Positions 46,214-55,893 of a DNA stretch of 64,000 bases are shown here, piece after piece. Origin of the DNA: Erythrobacter sp. QSSC1-22B (lineage in GTDB: Bacteria > Pseudomonadota > Alphaproteobacteria > Sphingomonadales > Sphingomonadaceae); the NCBI RefSeq assembly GCF_001678665.1, contig NZ_LZRP01000004.1, positions 1 through 64,000 on the forward strand, written 5' to 3'. Made by a program: the position numbers and the translations under genes. Each line of letters opens with the position of its first letter. Position 1 is the stretch's first letter. Under the pieces are notes generated by a model. It made no database searches and was not told where the DNA came from. It was given only the letters and a program-made list of their open reading frames with translations.

Positions 46214-47155
46214 CTACTCGCTGCCTGTGGTCTCACCGTCCTGCTGGGGGCCGTAATCCGATCCTGGCGACTGCAAGATCTCTTGAGGCAGGATGATCGG
46301 CCCCTGCGTCGGAAGCGGCGCGGGCGGTGGCACGGCATCCGAGGCGGGAGTGGCCGTGGTTTCGATCGGGGTGGCTTCCTCTTCGGTCGCCGCAGGCAGT
46401 TCGATCACGGTCTGCCCCGCGGCCGGGTTTGTAGCCGAGCCGACCGATGGTGTGCCGTTGGAGTTGCTGTAGAAGGTCGTCCTCACCTCCGGTGTCGGCG
46501 GGCCGTAGCGCGCATCCCATGCTGCGAGATCAGTGCGATATTGCTCGTAAGCGCGAAAGAAGGTCTCGAACTCGCGTTCGATCCGCGGCAACGCCTGCAT
46601 GGCGAAGAGATCGAGATCGGTCGTCTCGGGCGCCAGTGCCTCGGCGCTGACCACCAGAGCGGCATCGCAGAACCGGTCCTGCGCCGGGGGCAGCGCAAAG
46701 TAATTGTAGACCCGGGTCATGTAGGAATCCTGCACGTCTCGGAAGGTCGGCCCGTATTCGGTACGAAATTCGCTCGCGAGCGCGCGGTTGGTAGCCGACA
46801 GCTTGCTCTTGTAGCGATCCAGGAAGGAAACGTAGTTCGCCAGCAGTCCGCCATGTTCGGCTGTCATGCAGTTGAGCGCCGCGACATTGAGCGCCGAGCG
46901 CAGGTTCCAGACGACCTGTGCCGTCGACAGGCCACTGTTGACCGTTTGCCGCACGCCATCGACGCCAACGGTCGGAATAGTCATCACCGCTGCGGCGCCG
47001 CCCGGCGGCAATGGCCGTGCCGGGATCACCTCGACAGGCGGGGGAGGAGGCGGAGGCGGTGGCGGAGGCGGTGGCGGCGTGGCGCAAGCGGCAAGAGTGG
47101 CCAGTGCGGCGGCAACGGCGGCCAGTCGGATGTGAACTATTCGTGCGCGGCGCAT
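46214..47155 (-). CDS. Lipoprotein with a 14-proline run, function unknown
   Basis: 313 residues. A lipoprotein signal with lipobox LAAC (Cys C24) is followed directly by a run of 14 prolines (residues 27-40), then a helical soluble domain containing NCMTAEHGGLLANYVSFLDRYK and FRDVQDSYMTRVYNYF, and an acidic, Pro/Thr-rich tail. The proline run would stall ribosomes and so needs elongation factor P. No known domain recognised. The ATG at 47155 has GGGAGGG upstream; an earlier in-frame start at 47188 would spoil the signal. Confidence 0.8.
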   Translation of the reverse strand: MRRARIVHIRLAAVAAALATLAACATPPPPPPPPPPPPPPVEVIPARPLPPGGAAAVMTIPTVGVDGVRQTVNSGLSTAQVVWNLRSALNVAALNCMTAEHGGLLANYVSFLDRYKSKLSATNRALASEFRTEYGPTFRDVQDSYMTRVYNYFALPPAQDRFCDAALVVSAEALAPETTDLDLFAMQALPRIEREFETFFRAYEQYRTDLAAWDARYGPPTPEVRTTFYSNSNGTPSVGSATNPAAGQTVIELPAATEEEATPIETTATPASDAVPPPAPLPTQGPIILPQEILQSPGSDYGPQQDGETTGSE

Positions 47156-47267
47156 GGGCTGCGACCCTCCCTGATGCATTTCTGGCATGCTTGAATCTCT
47201 CGGTGCCTACATTCGCTCGGATTGATGCAGGCTTAAGCGATGGGTCTTAACCGCCCCTGCCAGATAT

Positions 47268-47303
47268 GAAAATGCCCGGGATGCAAATAGCACCCCGGGC
47301 CCG
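47268..47303 (-). terminator. Probable terminator after the Bax-inhibitor-1 gene
   Basis: GCCCGGG (47275-47281) pairs with CCCGGGC (47295-47301) across a 13-base loop; on the minus strand ATTTTCAT follows. It lies about 40 bp after the stop at 47340. Confidence 0.6.
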
Positions 47304-47339
47304 ATCAGTTGAGTCCGTCCTGCGACGGGGCGAGTGTGC

Positions 47340-48089
47340 TTACTCGCGGTTGACGCCCATGAAGCGCAGCAGGAACAGGAACATATTGATGAAGTCGAGG
47401 TACAGGCTCAGCGCGCCGAGGATGATCGCCTTGCCGGCAAACTCGGTCCCGCGCAGATGCTCGTACTCGCGCTTCAGGCGTTGCGTATCATAGGCAGTCA
47501 GACCGGCGAAGATCAGCACGCCGAGGAAGCTGATCGCCAGCTCCAGCATGCTCGACTGCATGAAGATGTTGATCACCGACGCGATGATCAGACCGATCAC
47601 GCCCATCACAAGGAAGGTGCCGAAGCCCGACAGGTCCTTCTTGGTCGTGTACCCGAACAGGCTGAGGCCAGCGAAGGCGCCCGCGGTGGCAAAGAAGGTC
47701 GCTGCGATGCTCTCGCCGGTGTAGATCAACAAGAGCGAACTGAGCGACAGGCCCATCGTGATCGCGAAGCCCCAGAACATCGCCTGGAGCGTACCGCGCG
47801 AGAACTTGTTCGCGCCAAAGCTCATCGCGAGGACAAAGCCGAGCGGGGCCAGAGCCACCACCCAGAACAGAAGTCCGCCCTGAGCCAGCGTATAGGCAAA
47901 GCCCGAACGCGCAGTCAGCATCGCGACGATGCCGGTAAGCAGCACGCCCGATGCCATGTAATTGTAGATCGACAGCATATGCGAGCGCAGGCCCGCGTCG
48001 AAGGTTTCGCGCCGGGCAACGGCGTCGCCAGCGCGCGGGACCGAGCTGAAGCCCGTCCGTCGCTGTTCAGTGTCGTTCCAATCGGCCAT
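47340..48089 (-). CDS. Bax inhibitor-1 / YccA family membrane protein
   Basis: 249 residues with about seven membrane helices from residue 36 on. Typical segments are SIYNYMASGVLLTGI, GLSLSSLLLIYTGESI and the C-terminal ALSLYLDFINMFLFLLRFMG. Family members (YccA, YbhL, BsYetJ) are calcium-leak or protease-modulating proteins; the activity here is not shown. The ATG at 48089 has GGAG upstream and matches family N-termini. Confidence 0.92.
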   Translation of the reverse strand: MADWNDTEQRRTGFSSVPRAGDAVARRETFDAGLRSHMLSIYNYMASGVLLTGIVAMLTARSGFAYTLAQGGLLFWVVALAPLGFVLAMSFGANKFSRGTLQAMFWGFAITMGLSLSSLLLIYTGESIAATFFATAGAFAGLSLFGYTTKKDLSGFGTFLVMGVIGLIIASVINIFMQSSMLELAISFLGVLIFAGLTAYDTQRLKREYEHLRGTEFAGKAIILGALSLYLDFINMFLFLLRFMGVNRE

Positions 48090-48203
48090 CTTAAATCCAA
48101 CTCCTTTGCGCGGAGATTTGCGCACAATGCGCCCCGCTCCATGTCCGTAATATCGGCGTTGCGACAGTGTTTTTCAAGGAAAACCGAAAGGCTTCGAGAC
48201 AAA

Positions 48204-48221
48204 GCGAATTAACCCTAATTC
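48204..48221. promoter_or_regulatory. Inverted repeat with a CtrA-like half site
   Basis: CGAATTA-ACCC-TAATTCG, about 115-132 bp upstream of the Bax-inhibitor-1 start and downstream of the YbjN gene. It includes TTAACCCT, close to the Caulobacter CtrA half site TTAACCAT. Function unproven. Confidence 0.3.
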
Positions 48222-48242
48222 GTTGCCTGCCCCCCGGGCGGG

Positions 48243-48743
48243 TCAAGCTTCGCCCGCGGCATCCACCATTGCCGCCTCCAGCGCGTCGCGAGGGCTCTTG
48301 CCGCCCCACAGCACGAACTGGAACGCAGGGTAGAAGCGATCGCATTCATCGACCGCGATTTCGATCAGCGCCTGCGCCTGTACAAGGCTGAGCATGCCAT
48401 TGTCGGCCAGCAACGTGCCGTTGCGATAGAGCAGCACGCCGCCGTTGGACCAGATGTCGAAATGGCCGAGCCAGAGCTGTTCGTTGACCAGCGTGGCCAG
48501 CTCGTTCGCCGCCGCGCGATGCTCCTTTGCAACGCGGACATCGGGCAGGCACAGCACCTGCAGCACATTGTCTTCCGCGCGCCAGATTCCCTTGACCTGA
48601 TAGGTCGCCCAGCTGCCCTGAATCTCGCCGCTCAATTCGTCGGCGGTCGATTCGCAGGGCCAGCCACGCGCCTCGAACAATGCCGTAAGCATCTCGATCG
48701 GCGCGCAATCTTCGTCGACTTCGTAGCTTTCCACCGCTCTCAC
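48243..48743 (-). CDS. YbjN domain protein
   Basis: 166 residues. The YbjN domain (PF10722) fold is seen in the segments MLTALFEARGW, QGSWATYQVKGIW, LVNEQLWLGHFDIWS and the C-terminal ECDRFYPAFQFVLWGG. YbjN proteins are linked in enterobacteria to motility and stress and resemble type III secretion chaperones; no proven role here. I take the GTG at 48743 as the start because it is followed by family-like AVESYEVDED; a GTG at 48734 or a TTG at 48848 are alternatives, with no strong Shine-Dalgarno for any. Confidence 0.85.
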   Translation of the reverse strand: MRAVESYEVDEDCAPIEMLTALFEARGWPCESTADELSGEIQGSWATYQVKGIWRAEDNVLQVLCLPDVRVAKEHRAAANELATLVNEQLWLGHFDIWSNGGVLLYRNGTLLADNGMLSLVQAQALIEIAVDECDRFYPAFQFVLWGGKSPRDALEAAMVDAAGEA

Positions 48744-48874
48744 CGATTGCGTCCCGTCCAGATCATGGAGGGTAAATGCCGGAAGGCCGCGGCGCTTGGC
48801 AATCGGGCGAGACCTCGGTGCTGGGGAGAACCGGTCTCGCCTGTGCAAACGCTGTGCACAAGCGCCCGCGCCGC

Positions 48875-50641
48875 CTAGTCGAGCGTCTCGATCTCCTGCC
48901 CGCGCGGGCTCTGGAAGGTGAAGGAATCTATCTCAAGCTCCTTGAGCTTGGTCACCACCGAACGGGCCTCGGCAGCACTGGGGTAGGGACCGGCGAGCAG
49001 GCGGTTGGCCTCGACCCAGGGGGTGACGAAGGGGCCCTTGCCGTCGAGCAAGGTCTGGGCGTTTCGCGAAATGCGCCGCCAGTCGAACTTGAGCGCATCG
49101 CGATCGCGTCCGGTCGCCACCTGTACCCAGTGGCGCGAGGGATGCTCGACGACGGGCGGAGCAGCTCGTTCGGGAGCGGGCGGCGGCGGAGCGGCGCGCT
49201 CGCGCGGTGGCTGGATCGCGGTGACATCCACCGCCCCCAGCGTGGCCCCGGGCGATGCTGTGGGGAGTGCCCCGAACTCGGCGAAGACGTCTTCAAGGGT
49301 CCCGGTCGGAAGCGGCCCGGGATCCATCGATGCAACGAGTTGCGGTTCCGAGGCCGGACGGCCGGTGGTGGCCGGAGGCAGGTCGAAGGTTTCGATACCC
49401 CGCTCGGCCGCTACGGTCGGCCCCTGCAGGGGTGCAGGCGAGACATTCGCTGGTGGCGTCTCGGCGGGCAAGGCGATGGCCAATTGCGTCGCAGCTGGCT
49501 CGGAGGTCGGGGTCTGCACCGGTGCTGGCGTGTTGGACTGGATCGGTGCCGCGGCAGGAGCGGGCGTGGGCGCTGGTGCTGGTGCTGGTGCCGGTGTCGG
49601 TGCCGGCGTCACCCGGGCCTGTTCCGATCTGGCCCGCGCGCGCGACATCGGATCGAGGCCCGCCAGCGCCTGGCGTTCGCTGCGTTCGGCCTGACGTCGC
49701 TCGGCACGGCTTGGCGGGCGCGCCGGGATGGCGGGTCGGCTGGATGCCTGCGCAGGACGGTCCGATCCCATGACCGGGCCGCTGGGCGTTAACGAAGCAT
49801 CGGCTTGCCGGGAAATCGCGACACCCTGAACCGAGTAACCGGCAATCCCGGGCATATCGCGCCCGATATCGCTCGCGCGCGGAAAGGTGCCAAGATTGGC
49901 TGCTGCAGCCTGCTGCGCCTTGGTCAATCGCGCCATATAGCGCAGATAGGGGGTCATCCTCAGCGCCAGATCGGTGGGCATCAGCGCCTCGGCGATGGAG
50001 ATCGCCTCGCGCTCGTCGCCAAGTATGGCCAGACCGAAGGCGCGAGTGCGGAACCCGGCGCGGTCTTCGTCCTTTAGCTGCGGCAGCAGAACTCGCTCGA
50101 ACTGCGCCCTCTCTCCCGATATCGCGAGGCTCAACGCCAGACGACGGCTGGTCGCCGGGTCGTCGTTGCGCGCCAGTGCGAGGCGGTAGAGTTCCTGTGC
50201 CCTGAGGTTGTCGCCAACCAGATCGAAAGCAAGTCCGCGATCGGCGGCCATCTCGACCAGCGGATAACCGGAGGTTTCGGCCTCGGCGAAGAAGCGCAAC
50301 GCTTCGATTGCACGTCCCTCGGCAAGAAAGACCCGCCCCAGCCCGGCTTTCATGCGCGCGTTACCGGGCGAAATATCCTGAGCGCGAACGAAGAACCCCA
50401 TCGCCGCGTCGCCGTCGCCGAGTGCAATCGAGGCCTCGCCAGCTTCGAGCAGCGCATCGAGATCGGACGGGCTCCGCGACAGGCGCCGCAGCGCTTCGTT
50501 CAGATCCTCGGCCTCGGGTGGCGGCAGCGGCTGTACCATCGCGTTCTGCGCCGCCGCGGTCTGCGGGAGCGCGGCGAGTGCCAGCCCGCTCAGGGACAGG
50601 CCCAGGGTCAGGCTCAGGGAAAGTCGGGCAAGCGATTGCAA
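48875..50641 (-). CDS. TPR and SPOR domain exported protein
   Basis: 588 residues. Signal peptide 1-31 (ending TAAA), TPR-type helices over about 40-240 (AGEASIALGDGDAAMGFFVRA), a Pro/Ala-rich linker of about 250 residues, and a C-terminal SPOR domain (about 510-585; HWVQVATGRDRDAL and RLLAGPYPSAAEA). SPOR domains bind denuded septal peptidoglycan, so the protein probably gathers at the division site. It lies 110 bp after ftsZ on the same strand and may be a cell-division accessory protein, which fits its place beside the dcw cluster. Confidence 0.85.
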   Translation of the reverse strand: MQSLARLSLSLTLGLSLSGLALAALPQTAAAQNAMVQPLPPPEAEDLNEALRRLSRSPSDLDALLEAGEASIALGDGDAAMGFFVRAQDISPGNARMKAGLGRVFLAEGRAIEALRFFAEAETSGYPLVEMAADRGLAFDLVGDNLRAQELYRLALARNDDPATSRRLALSLAISGERAQFERVLLPQLKDEDRAGFRTRAFGLAILGDEREAISIAEALMPTDLALRMTPYLRYMARLTKAQQAAAANLGTFPRASDIGRDMPGIAGYSVQGVAISRQADASLTPSGPVMGSDRPAQASSRPAIPARPPSRAERRQAERSERQALAGLDPMSRARARSEQARVTPAPTPAPAPAPAPTPAPAAAPIQSNTPAPVQTPTSEPAATQLAIALPAETPPANVSPAPLQGPTVAAERGIETFDLPPATTGRPASEPQLVASMDPGPLPTGTLEDVFAEFGALPTASPGATLGAVDVTAIQPPRERAAPPPPAPERAAPPVVEHPSRHWVQVATGRDRDALKFDWRRISRNAQTLLDGKGPFVTPWVEANRLLAGPYPSAAEARSVVTKLKELEIDSFTFQSPRGQEIETLD

Positions 50642-50750
50642 GAGTTACGCTCCGTCGTTGCCGTGTCTGGCGCGGCGCGATGTCGCCCCGTTCGGGATCC
50701 CGATCGGTTCATGATCGAAATCGTGTGCTGCCCCCAGTGGCTTGCGCGCC

Positions 50751-52589
50751 CTACTGGTTGTTCTGACGACCGAGGAAACGCGGAATGTTGAGCGCCGAGC
50801 CGCCATCCTCGTCCTCGTCGTCCTCTTCCTGCGGCCGCGTGCTGGAGCCGCGCGAGAGGTTCGCCATGCGTTCGAACAGCGTGCTGCCCGAGGCGGCGCC
50901 ACCAGCGGCAGCAGCGCCGCTGCGTCCCGCCGGTGCTGCGGCCTGTGCGGGGCCGGGTGCAGGAGTCGGTGCGGCGTCGCCCGAGCCGGGCATGCGCCGC
51001 CGCGTCGGCTTGGAAGCCAGCGGGCTGTCCGCTGGCTCCATCTGGTCGGCGTCGAGCTCGAGCTCGTCCTGCGAAGCGCCTGCCCCGAAACCCGAGCTCT
51101 CGCTGGTGGCTCCACGGCTTTCGCTGCCACCTGGGGCTGGCGAGTGCTGCGCGCTGCCTTCCGACGAAGGCGTACGCGGCGGAGTGTCACCCGCATCAGT
51201 GTCGAAATCATCGAAATCGTCGAACTCATCGTCGCTTTCGTTGCGAAGACCGGCGAGGGGATCGACGATGTCGTCGACATCCTCGACATCGTCCTCGTCG
51301 GCGTCGGGATAGGACGCGCCAAAGCTCATCCCGCCCCCGGCGCGCCCGGCAGCCGAACCGCTCTGGTCAGCGGACTCGTCGGAACCGGCATATTCCGCTT
51401 CGGTGAGCTCCATCGGTTCATCGTCGCCATAGTCGGGTTCGCTCGAGGTCTTGGCAGCGCCGCTGTCGAAGGGTTCGGATTCTGCAGAAAGGCCCTCGCT
51501 GAGCTCGAACGGCTCGCTCTCTTCGGCGCGGCGCGGCAGGTCGAGTGCGGGGCGCTGAGGCGGACGCGATTCGCCCATCGAGAACGGGCGCGTGTCGGAA
51601 CGTGTGGGGGCCGAGGTCTGCGCATGCTGGTCGATGCCGGTGGCAACTACCGAGACACGGATCTTGCCATCGAGATCGGGATTGAAGGCCGAGCCCCAGA
51701 TGATGTTCGCATCTTCGTCGACCAGTTCGCGAATGTGGTTCGCCGCCTCGTCGACCTCGAGCAGCTTCATGTCTTCGCCGCCGATGATAGAGATGATGAC
51801 GCCCTTGGCACCGGCCATCGAGACACCGTCGAGCAGCGGGTTGGCGATGGCGCGTTCGGCGGCTTCGAGCGCGCGGTTCTCGCCCTCGCCCTCGCCGGTG
51901 CCCATCATCGCCTTGCCCATCTCGCTCATCACCGAACGCACGTCGGCGAAATCGAGGTTGATGAGACCCGGCATGACCATCAGGTCGGTGATCGAGCGGA
52001 CGCCCTGCTGCAGCACTTCGTCGGCGAGCTCGAATGCCTGCTTGAAGGTGGTATCGGCCTTGGCGACCAGAAACAGGTTCTGGTTGGGAATGACGATCAG
52101 CGTATCGACGTGCTTTTGCAGCTCCTCGATCCCGGCTTCGGCGGCGCGCATCCGACGCGTGCCCTCGAACAGGAACGGCTTGGTGACCACGCCGATGGTG
52201 AGCACGCCCTTCTTGCGCGCAGCCTCGGCGATGACCGGGGCAGCACCGGTCCCGGTGCCGCCGCCCATGCCAGCGGCGATGAAGCACATGTTCACGCCCT
52301 CGAGCGCGTGTTCGATCTCTTCAACCGTTTCCTGCGCGGCAGCCTTGCCCACTTCGGGGCGCGCGCCTGCGCCGAGCCCGCCCGTGATGTCCGGGCCGAG
52401 CTGGATGCGCTTTTCGGCCGAAGCGCTGCTGAGCGCCTGGGCATCGGTGTTGGCGACGATGAAATCGACACCCTCGATCTGGGCCTGCATCATGTTGGCG
52501 ATCGCATTGCCGCCCGCCCCGCCGACACCGATCACGGTTATCCGCGGCCGCAGATCGTCGGAAGATGCGGGTCCGATATTGATGCTCAT
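50751..52589 (-). CDS. ftsZ: Cell-division tubulin homologue FtsZ
   Basis: 612 residues. The N-terminal GTPase core (to about 320) has GVGGAGGNA near 21-29, the tubulin signature GGGTGTG at 109-115 and the T7 loop [12 protein letters not shown] low-complexity linker of about 280 residues, rich in Asp/Glu/Ser/Pro/Ala, joins it to the conserved C-terminal peptide NIPRFLGRQ (601-609) that binds FtsA. Far longer than E. coli FtsZ (383) because of the linker, as in Caulobacter and sphingomonads. ATG at 52589, 133 bp after ftsA. Confidence 0.96.
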   Translation of the reverse strand: MSINIGPASSDDLRPRITVIGVGGAGGNAIANMMQAQIEGVDFIVANTDAQALSSASAEKRIQLGPDITGGLGAGARPEVGKAAAQETVEEIEHALEGVNMCFIAAGMGGGTGTGAAPVIAEAARKKGVLTIGVVTKPFLFEGTRRMRAAEAGIEELQKHVDTLIVIPNQNLFLVAKADTTFKQAFELADEVLQQGVRSITDLMVMPGLINLDFADVRSVMSEMGKAMMGTGEGEGENRALEAAERAIANPLLDGVSMAGAKGVIISIIGGEDMKLLEVDEAANHIRELVDEDANIIWGSAFNPDLDGKIRVSVVATGIDQHAQTSAPTRSDTRPFSMGESRPPQRPALDLPRRAEESEPFELSEGLSAESEPFDSGAAKTSSEPDYGDDEPMELTEAEYAGSDESADQSGSAAGRAGGGMSFGASYPDADEDDVEDVDDIVDPLAGLRNESDDEFDDFDDFDTDAGDTPPRTPSSEGSAQHSPAPGGSESRGATSESSGFGAGASQDELELDADQMEPADSPLASKPTRRRMPGSGDAAPTPAPGPAQAAAPAGRSGAAAAGGAASGSTLFERMANLSRGSSTRPQEEDDEDEDGGSALNIPRFLGRQNNQ

Positions 52590-52722
52590 CGAGGTTGGCT
52601 CCGGGGAAATCAGATATTTGAGAATGGTTCGTTACAGTTTGGCACAGTTTGATTCGACCTTGCAAAGCTTTAATCGGCTTTTCCACAAGGGTCGCGCACT
52701 GTTGGTCGCCGTTACGGCAGGC

Positions 52723-54003
52723 TCAGAAATATTCGCGGACCGCCTGGAACACGCGATTGACCAGACCCATCCCGCGATAACGCTTGGTGGGTTGGTAGCT
52801 GGGGCCGACCGAGCGGATGTCGACCGGGTCGTCCGCAGCATAGAGGCACAGCCCCGCAAGCGTTGCGAATCCAGGGGTGGCATGCGCTTCGGGCAGCCCT
52901 TGCAGCCGCGGCGGCTTGCCAATCCGAACGGGGCGACCGAGCGCCGCCTGCATGAATTCGGCGATGCCGTGGAGTTCCGCACCCCCGCCGGTAAGCACCA
53001 CCTGGCCACTGCGCGCGCCAGAGAAGCCCATCGTTTTCAGTGATTTGTGGATTTCTCCGGTGAGGTTGGACAGCCGCTCGGTCACCACTGCAACCAGTTC
53101 GGCGCGGGGGACGCGGTTGTGCTCGTCCGCGCCGCGCGCCAGCCGCCCTTCGACATCATCGCCCGGCGCGTTGACCGGGATCATCTCGCGATGGTCGGTC
53201 GGACTGCTCATCGCCGAACCGGAAACGCATTTGAGCCGCTCGGCCTGCCCGCGGCGAATGCCGAAGTTCGAGGCGAGCGCATCGGTGATGTCGTTCGAGC
53301 CGATCGGGATCGAGGTCAATCCGAGCAACATGCCCGCCGCATGGACCGAGACATTGGTTACGTCGGCACCGATCTCGATCAGCGCGACGCCGAGATCGCG
53401 CTCTTCCGGGCTGAGGCAGGCATAGGCGCTGGCCAGCGGGCTCGCCACCACCGCCTCGACCTCGAGATGGGCCATCTGGACCGCCTCGATCAAATTCTTG
53501 ACCGGCGCGCCTTCGGCCAGCGTCACGTGAATATCAACCCCGAGCGCCTCGGCATGGAGGCCTTGCGGATTGGCGATGCCATGCGCGCCGTCGAGCGTGT
53601 AATGCGCAGGTTGCGCGTGCAGGACCATCCGCCCGTCGGGCTGGATGTGATCGCGTGCGGCATAGAGCAGGTGCTCGATGTCGTCGTCCTCGATCCGGCG
53701 GCCGCCGATGGCGATCTCGACGCTGGCGATGCGGCTGTAGAGACCGGCCCCGGCGCAACCGATCCAGACACTCGAAACATTGGTTCCGGCGCTCTGTTCG
53801 GCCTTCTCGACCGCCTGGCGGATCGCGTGGCTGGCGGCGCGCATTTCGGTGATGTAGCCGCGCTTGACGCCTTCGCTCTTGCGGTGGCTCGATCCCAGCA
53901 CCACCATCGCGCCGTTCTCGTCCTCGCCCATGATCATGGCCGAAACCCGGAAGGAACCGATATTGACCGCGGCAAAGGCGCGGATGATGCGCGGACCGGC
54001 CAT
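52723..54003 (-). CDS. ftsA: Cell-division actin homologue FtsA
   Basis: 426 residues. Actin-like ATPase that ties FtsZ to the membrane and recruits the divisome. Visible parts are the first phosphate motif region AAVNIGSFRV, the SHS2 subdomain 1C, SLASAYACLSPEERDLGVALIEIG, and the C-terminal VNRVFQAVREYF amphipathic helix for membrane binding. Its ATG overlaps the ftsQ stop (TGATG). The longer open frame to 54231 is not FtsA-like. Confidence 0.95.
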   Translation of the reverse strand: MAGPRIIRAFAAVNIGSFRVSAMIMGEDENGAMVVLGSSHRKSEGVKRGYITEMRAASHAIRQAVEKAEQSAGTNVSSVWIGCAGAGLYSRIASVEIAIGGRRIEDDDIEHLLYAARDHIQPDGRMVLHAQPAHYTLDGAHGIANPQGLHAEALGVDIHVTLAEGAPVKNLIEAVQMAHLEVEAVVASPLASAYACLSPEERDLGVALIEIGADVTNVSVHAAGMLLGLTSIPIGSNDITDALASNFGIRRGQAERLKCVSGSAMSSPTDHREMIPVNAPGDDVEGRLARGADEHNRVPRAELVAVVTERLSNLTGEIHKSLKTMGFSGARSGQVVLTGGGAELHGIAEFMQAALGRPVRIGKPPRLQGLPEAHATPGFATLAGLCLYAADDPVDIRSVGPSYQPTKRYRGMGLVNRVFQAVREYF

Positions 54004-54905
54004 CAATTGTCGGTCTTGACCAATTGGCCGAGATTGCACGGCCCGTCGCTGCAGCGGAAATAGGCCTGATCGGCCACCCGCATGTCGATCGCTGTGGCGC
54101 GCCCGCCGAGCAGGCGATGGCGCCCATCGAGCGTCGCAAAACGCACCAGCGCGGCGGGTGCCTTCTCCTCGGGAAGCGCCAGCACCTGGCCGGTCTTGAA
54201 GGTCAGGTTCCAGCGCCGGTTGCCGACCCATTCGGCCTCGGCAACCTGCGATTTCAACGCCGGCGCGGCTTTCAGCAGATCGTCGAGCGCCGCGACCTGC
54301 GTCTGCGCGCCCGGCCCGCCGATCAGCAGCTTGTCCTTGGCATTGGTTTCGGAGATCGGCTCGAGCTCGTGACCCTGCACATCGACCAGCATCAGCCGGC
54401 CCGGCTTCTTCAGCACCGCGTGTTCGCGGCGCTCGACGATGTCGACGATCAGCGTATCGGGCAGCTGGCGCGAGACGCGCGCATCCTGGACCCAGGACAG
54501 GTCGAGCAGGCGGGCGCGCACCGCCTGCAGATCGACCAGCGGCATCGGCCGGTCGCGCTCGGCCAGCGCGCGTTCGTAGACCTTGAGCTCGTTCATCCGC
54601 TCGACGCCGGTAACCTTGACCTTGCGCACCTCGAAGCCCGCATCCGAAGCGGCCACCGCCATCCGCGCCTGAGCCATCTGCGGCACGCCGGCGAGGCTCG
54701 CGACCAGCCAGGCTGCCGCAAGCGCCGCCGAGATGATGAGGAACAGGAAAATCTTGTGCAATTGCTCGTCGGTGAAGGGCAGCAGCGCCATCACGCGGTC
54801 GAACAGCGTGACGGTGTGCTTCCTCGCCGCGCGGGTCTTCTGCTGACGGTTGCGGGTGGCCGCGGAACGGCGCACTCCCGAGGCCGAGCGAGTAACCTTA
54901 GCCAT
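54003..54905 (-). CDS. ftsQ: Cell-division protein FtsQ
   Basis: 300 residues. Short basic cytoplasmic tail, one membrane helix (about 52-72), then a POTRA domain (FEVRKVKVTGVERM) and the beta domain with VSRQLPDTLIVDIVERREHAV, which bridge FtsL-FtsB to the divisome. The ATG at 54905 overlaps the ddl stop by 8 bp; an earlier in-frame ATG at 54950 would add 15 residues inside ddl. Confidence 0.93.
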   Translation of the reverse strand: MAKVTRSASGVRRSAATRNRQQKTRAARKHTVTLFDRVMALLPFTDEQLHKIFLFLIISAALAAAWLVASLAGVPQMAQARMAVAASDAGFEVRKVKVTGVERMNELKVYERALAERDRPMPLVDLQAVRARLLDLSWVQDARVSRQLPDTLIVDIVERREHAVLKKPGRLMLVDVQGHELEPISETNAKDKLLIGGPGAQTQVAALDDLLKAAPALKSQVAEAEWVGNRRWNLTFKTGQVLALPEEKAPAALVRFATLDGRHRLLGGRATAIDMRVADQAYFRCSDGPCNLGQLVKTDN

Positions 54906-55893
54906 CGCGATCCGCCCTGCGCGCCTGTTCGCGCGCCTGTTTTCCAGCATATTTACGAAGCGCCGCGGCGATGATCATCTCGACCAGCTCGCCATATTCG
55001 ATCCCCGCATGGCGCGCCTGTTCGGGCACCAGGCTGAGCGGGGTCATGCCGGGCTGGGTGTTGGTCTCGAGCACGAACAACCCGTCCTCGCCCAATTCGT
55101 CGTCCCAGCGAAAATCGGTGCGGCTGGTGCCCTCGCAGCCCAGCAGGACATGCGCTTTCAGCGCATATTCGCGGCACAATTCGGCGATCGGGTCGGGGAT
55201 TTGCGCCGGGCAGACATGCTCGGTCATGCCGTCGGTGTATTTGGCGGCGAAATCGTAGAAGCCCGATTTGGGCACCAGTTCGGTGACCATCAGCGCGCGC
55301 GGACCCTCGGGGGTGTCGATCACCGCCGTGGTCATCTCGCGCCCGCGAATGAAGGGCTCGGCGAGCAGGCGGTCGAACTGCTGCCACGGCCCTTCGGCCG
55401 ACGGATCGATCGGATTGCCGTAATTGGCCTCGTCGGTAACGATCGCCACGCCGACCGAGGAGCCCTCGTTCACGGGCTTGAGCACATAGGGGCGCGGCAG
55501 CGGATCTTGCCGGTGAATCTCTTCGGTGGTGACGATCCGCCCACCGGGGAAAGGAATTCCCTGGCTACCGAGCACCTGCTTGGTCAGCTGCTTGTCGATC
55601 GCGACCACAGATGTGGCGAGGCCGGAATGGGTGTAAGGAACGCCCATCAGGTCGAGCATGCCCTGCACGGTGCCATCCTCGCCGGGGACGCCATGGAGCG
55701 CGTTGAAAACGACATCGGGCGCAGTCTCACGGATGCGCGCTGCGACATCGCGATCCATGTCGATCCGGGTCACCCGGTGCTGGCGTTCCTCGAGCGCTTT
55801 GGCAACGCCTTCGCCCGACATCAGCGAGACCTCGCGCTCGTTGGCCCAGCCGCCCATCAGCACGGCAACGTGAAGTTTGCGATCGAGTATCAT
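54898..55893 (-). CDS. ddl: D-alanine-D-alanine ligase
   Basis: 331 residues. ATP-grasp ligase that makes the D-Ala-D-Ala dipeptide for the peptidoglycan stem. Motifs: VLMGGWANEREVSLMSG, the ATP-binding VLKPVNEGSSVGV, TSRTDFRWDD and the metal-binding ETNTQPGMTPLSLVP. The ATG at 55893 overlaps the murB stop (ATGA). An upstream in-frame ATG at 55938 lies inside murB. Confidence 0.95.
   Translation of the reverse strand: MILDRKLHVAVLMGGWANEREVSLMSGEGVAKALEERQHRVTRIDMDRDVAARIRETAPDVVFNALHGVPGEDGTVQGMLDLMGVPYTHSGLATSVVAIDKQLTKQVLGSQGIPFPGGRIVTTEEIHRQDPLPRPYVLKPVNEGSSVGVAIVTDEANYGNPIDPSAEGPWQQFDRLLAEPFIRGREMTTAVIDTPEGPRALMVTELVPKSGFYDFAAKYTDGMTEHVCPAQIPDPIAELCREYALKAHVLLGCEGTSRTDFRWDDELGEDGLFVLETNTQPGMTPLSLVPEQARHAGIEYGELVEMIIAAALRKYAGKQAREQARRADRDG

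Noticed and set aside
48808..48846. Hairpin CGAGACC/GGTCTCG after the SPOR gene as a terminator
   Set aside because: The loop is 17 or more bases and no T-run follows on the minus strand.
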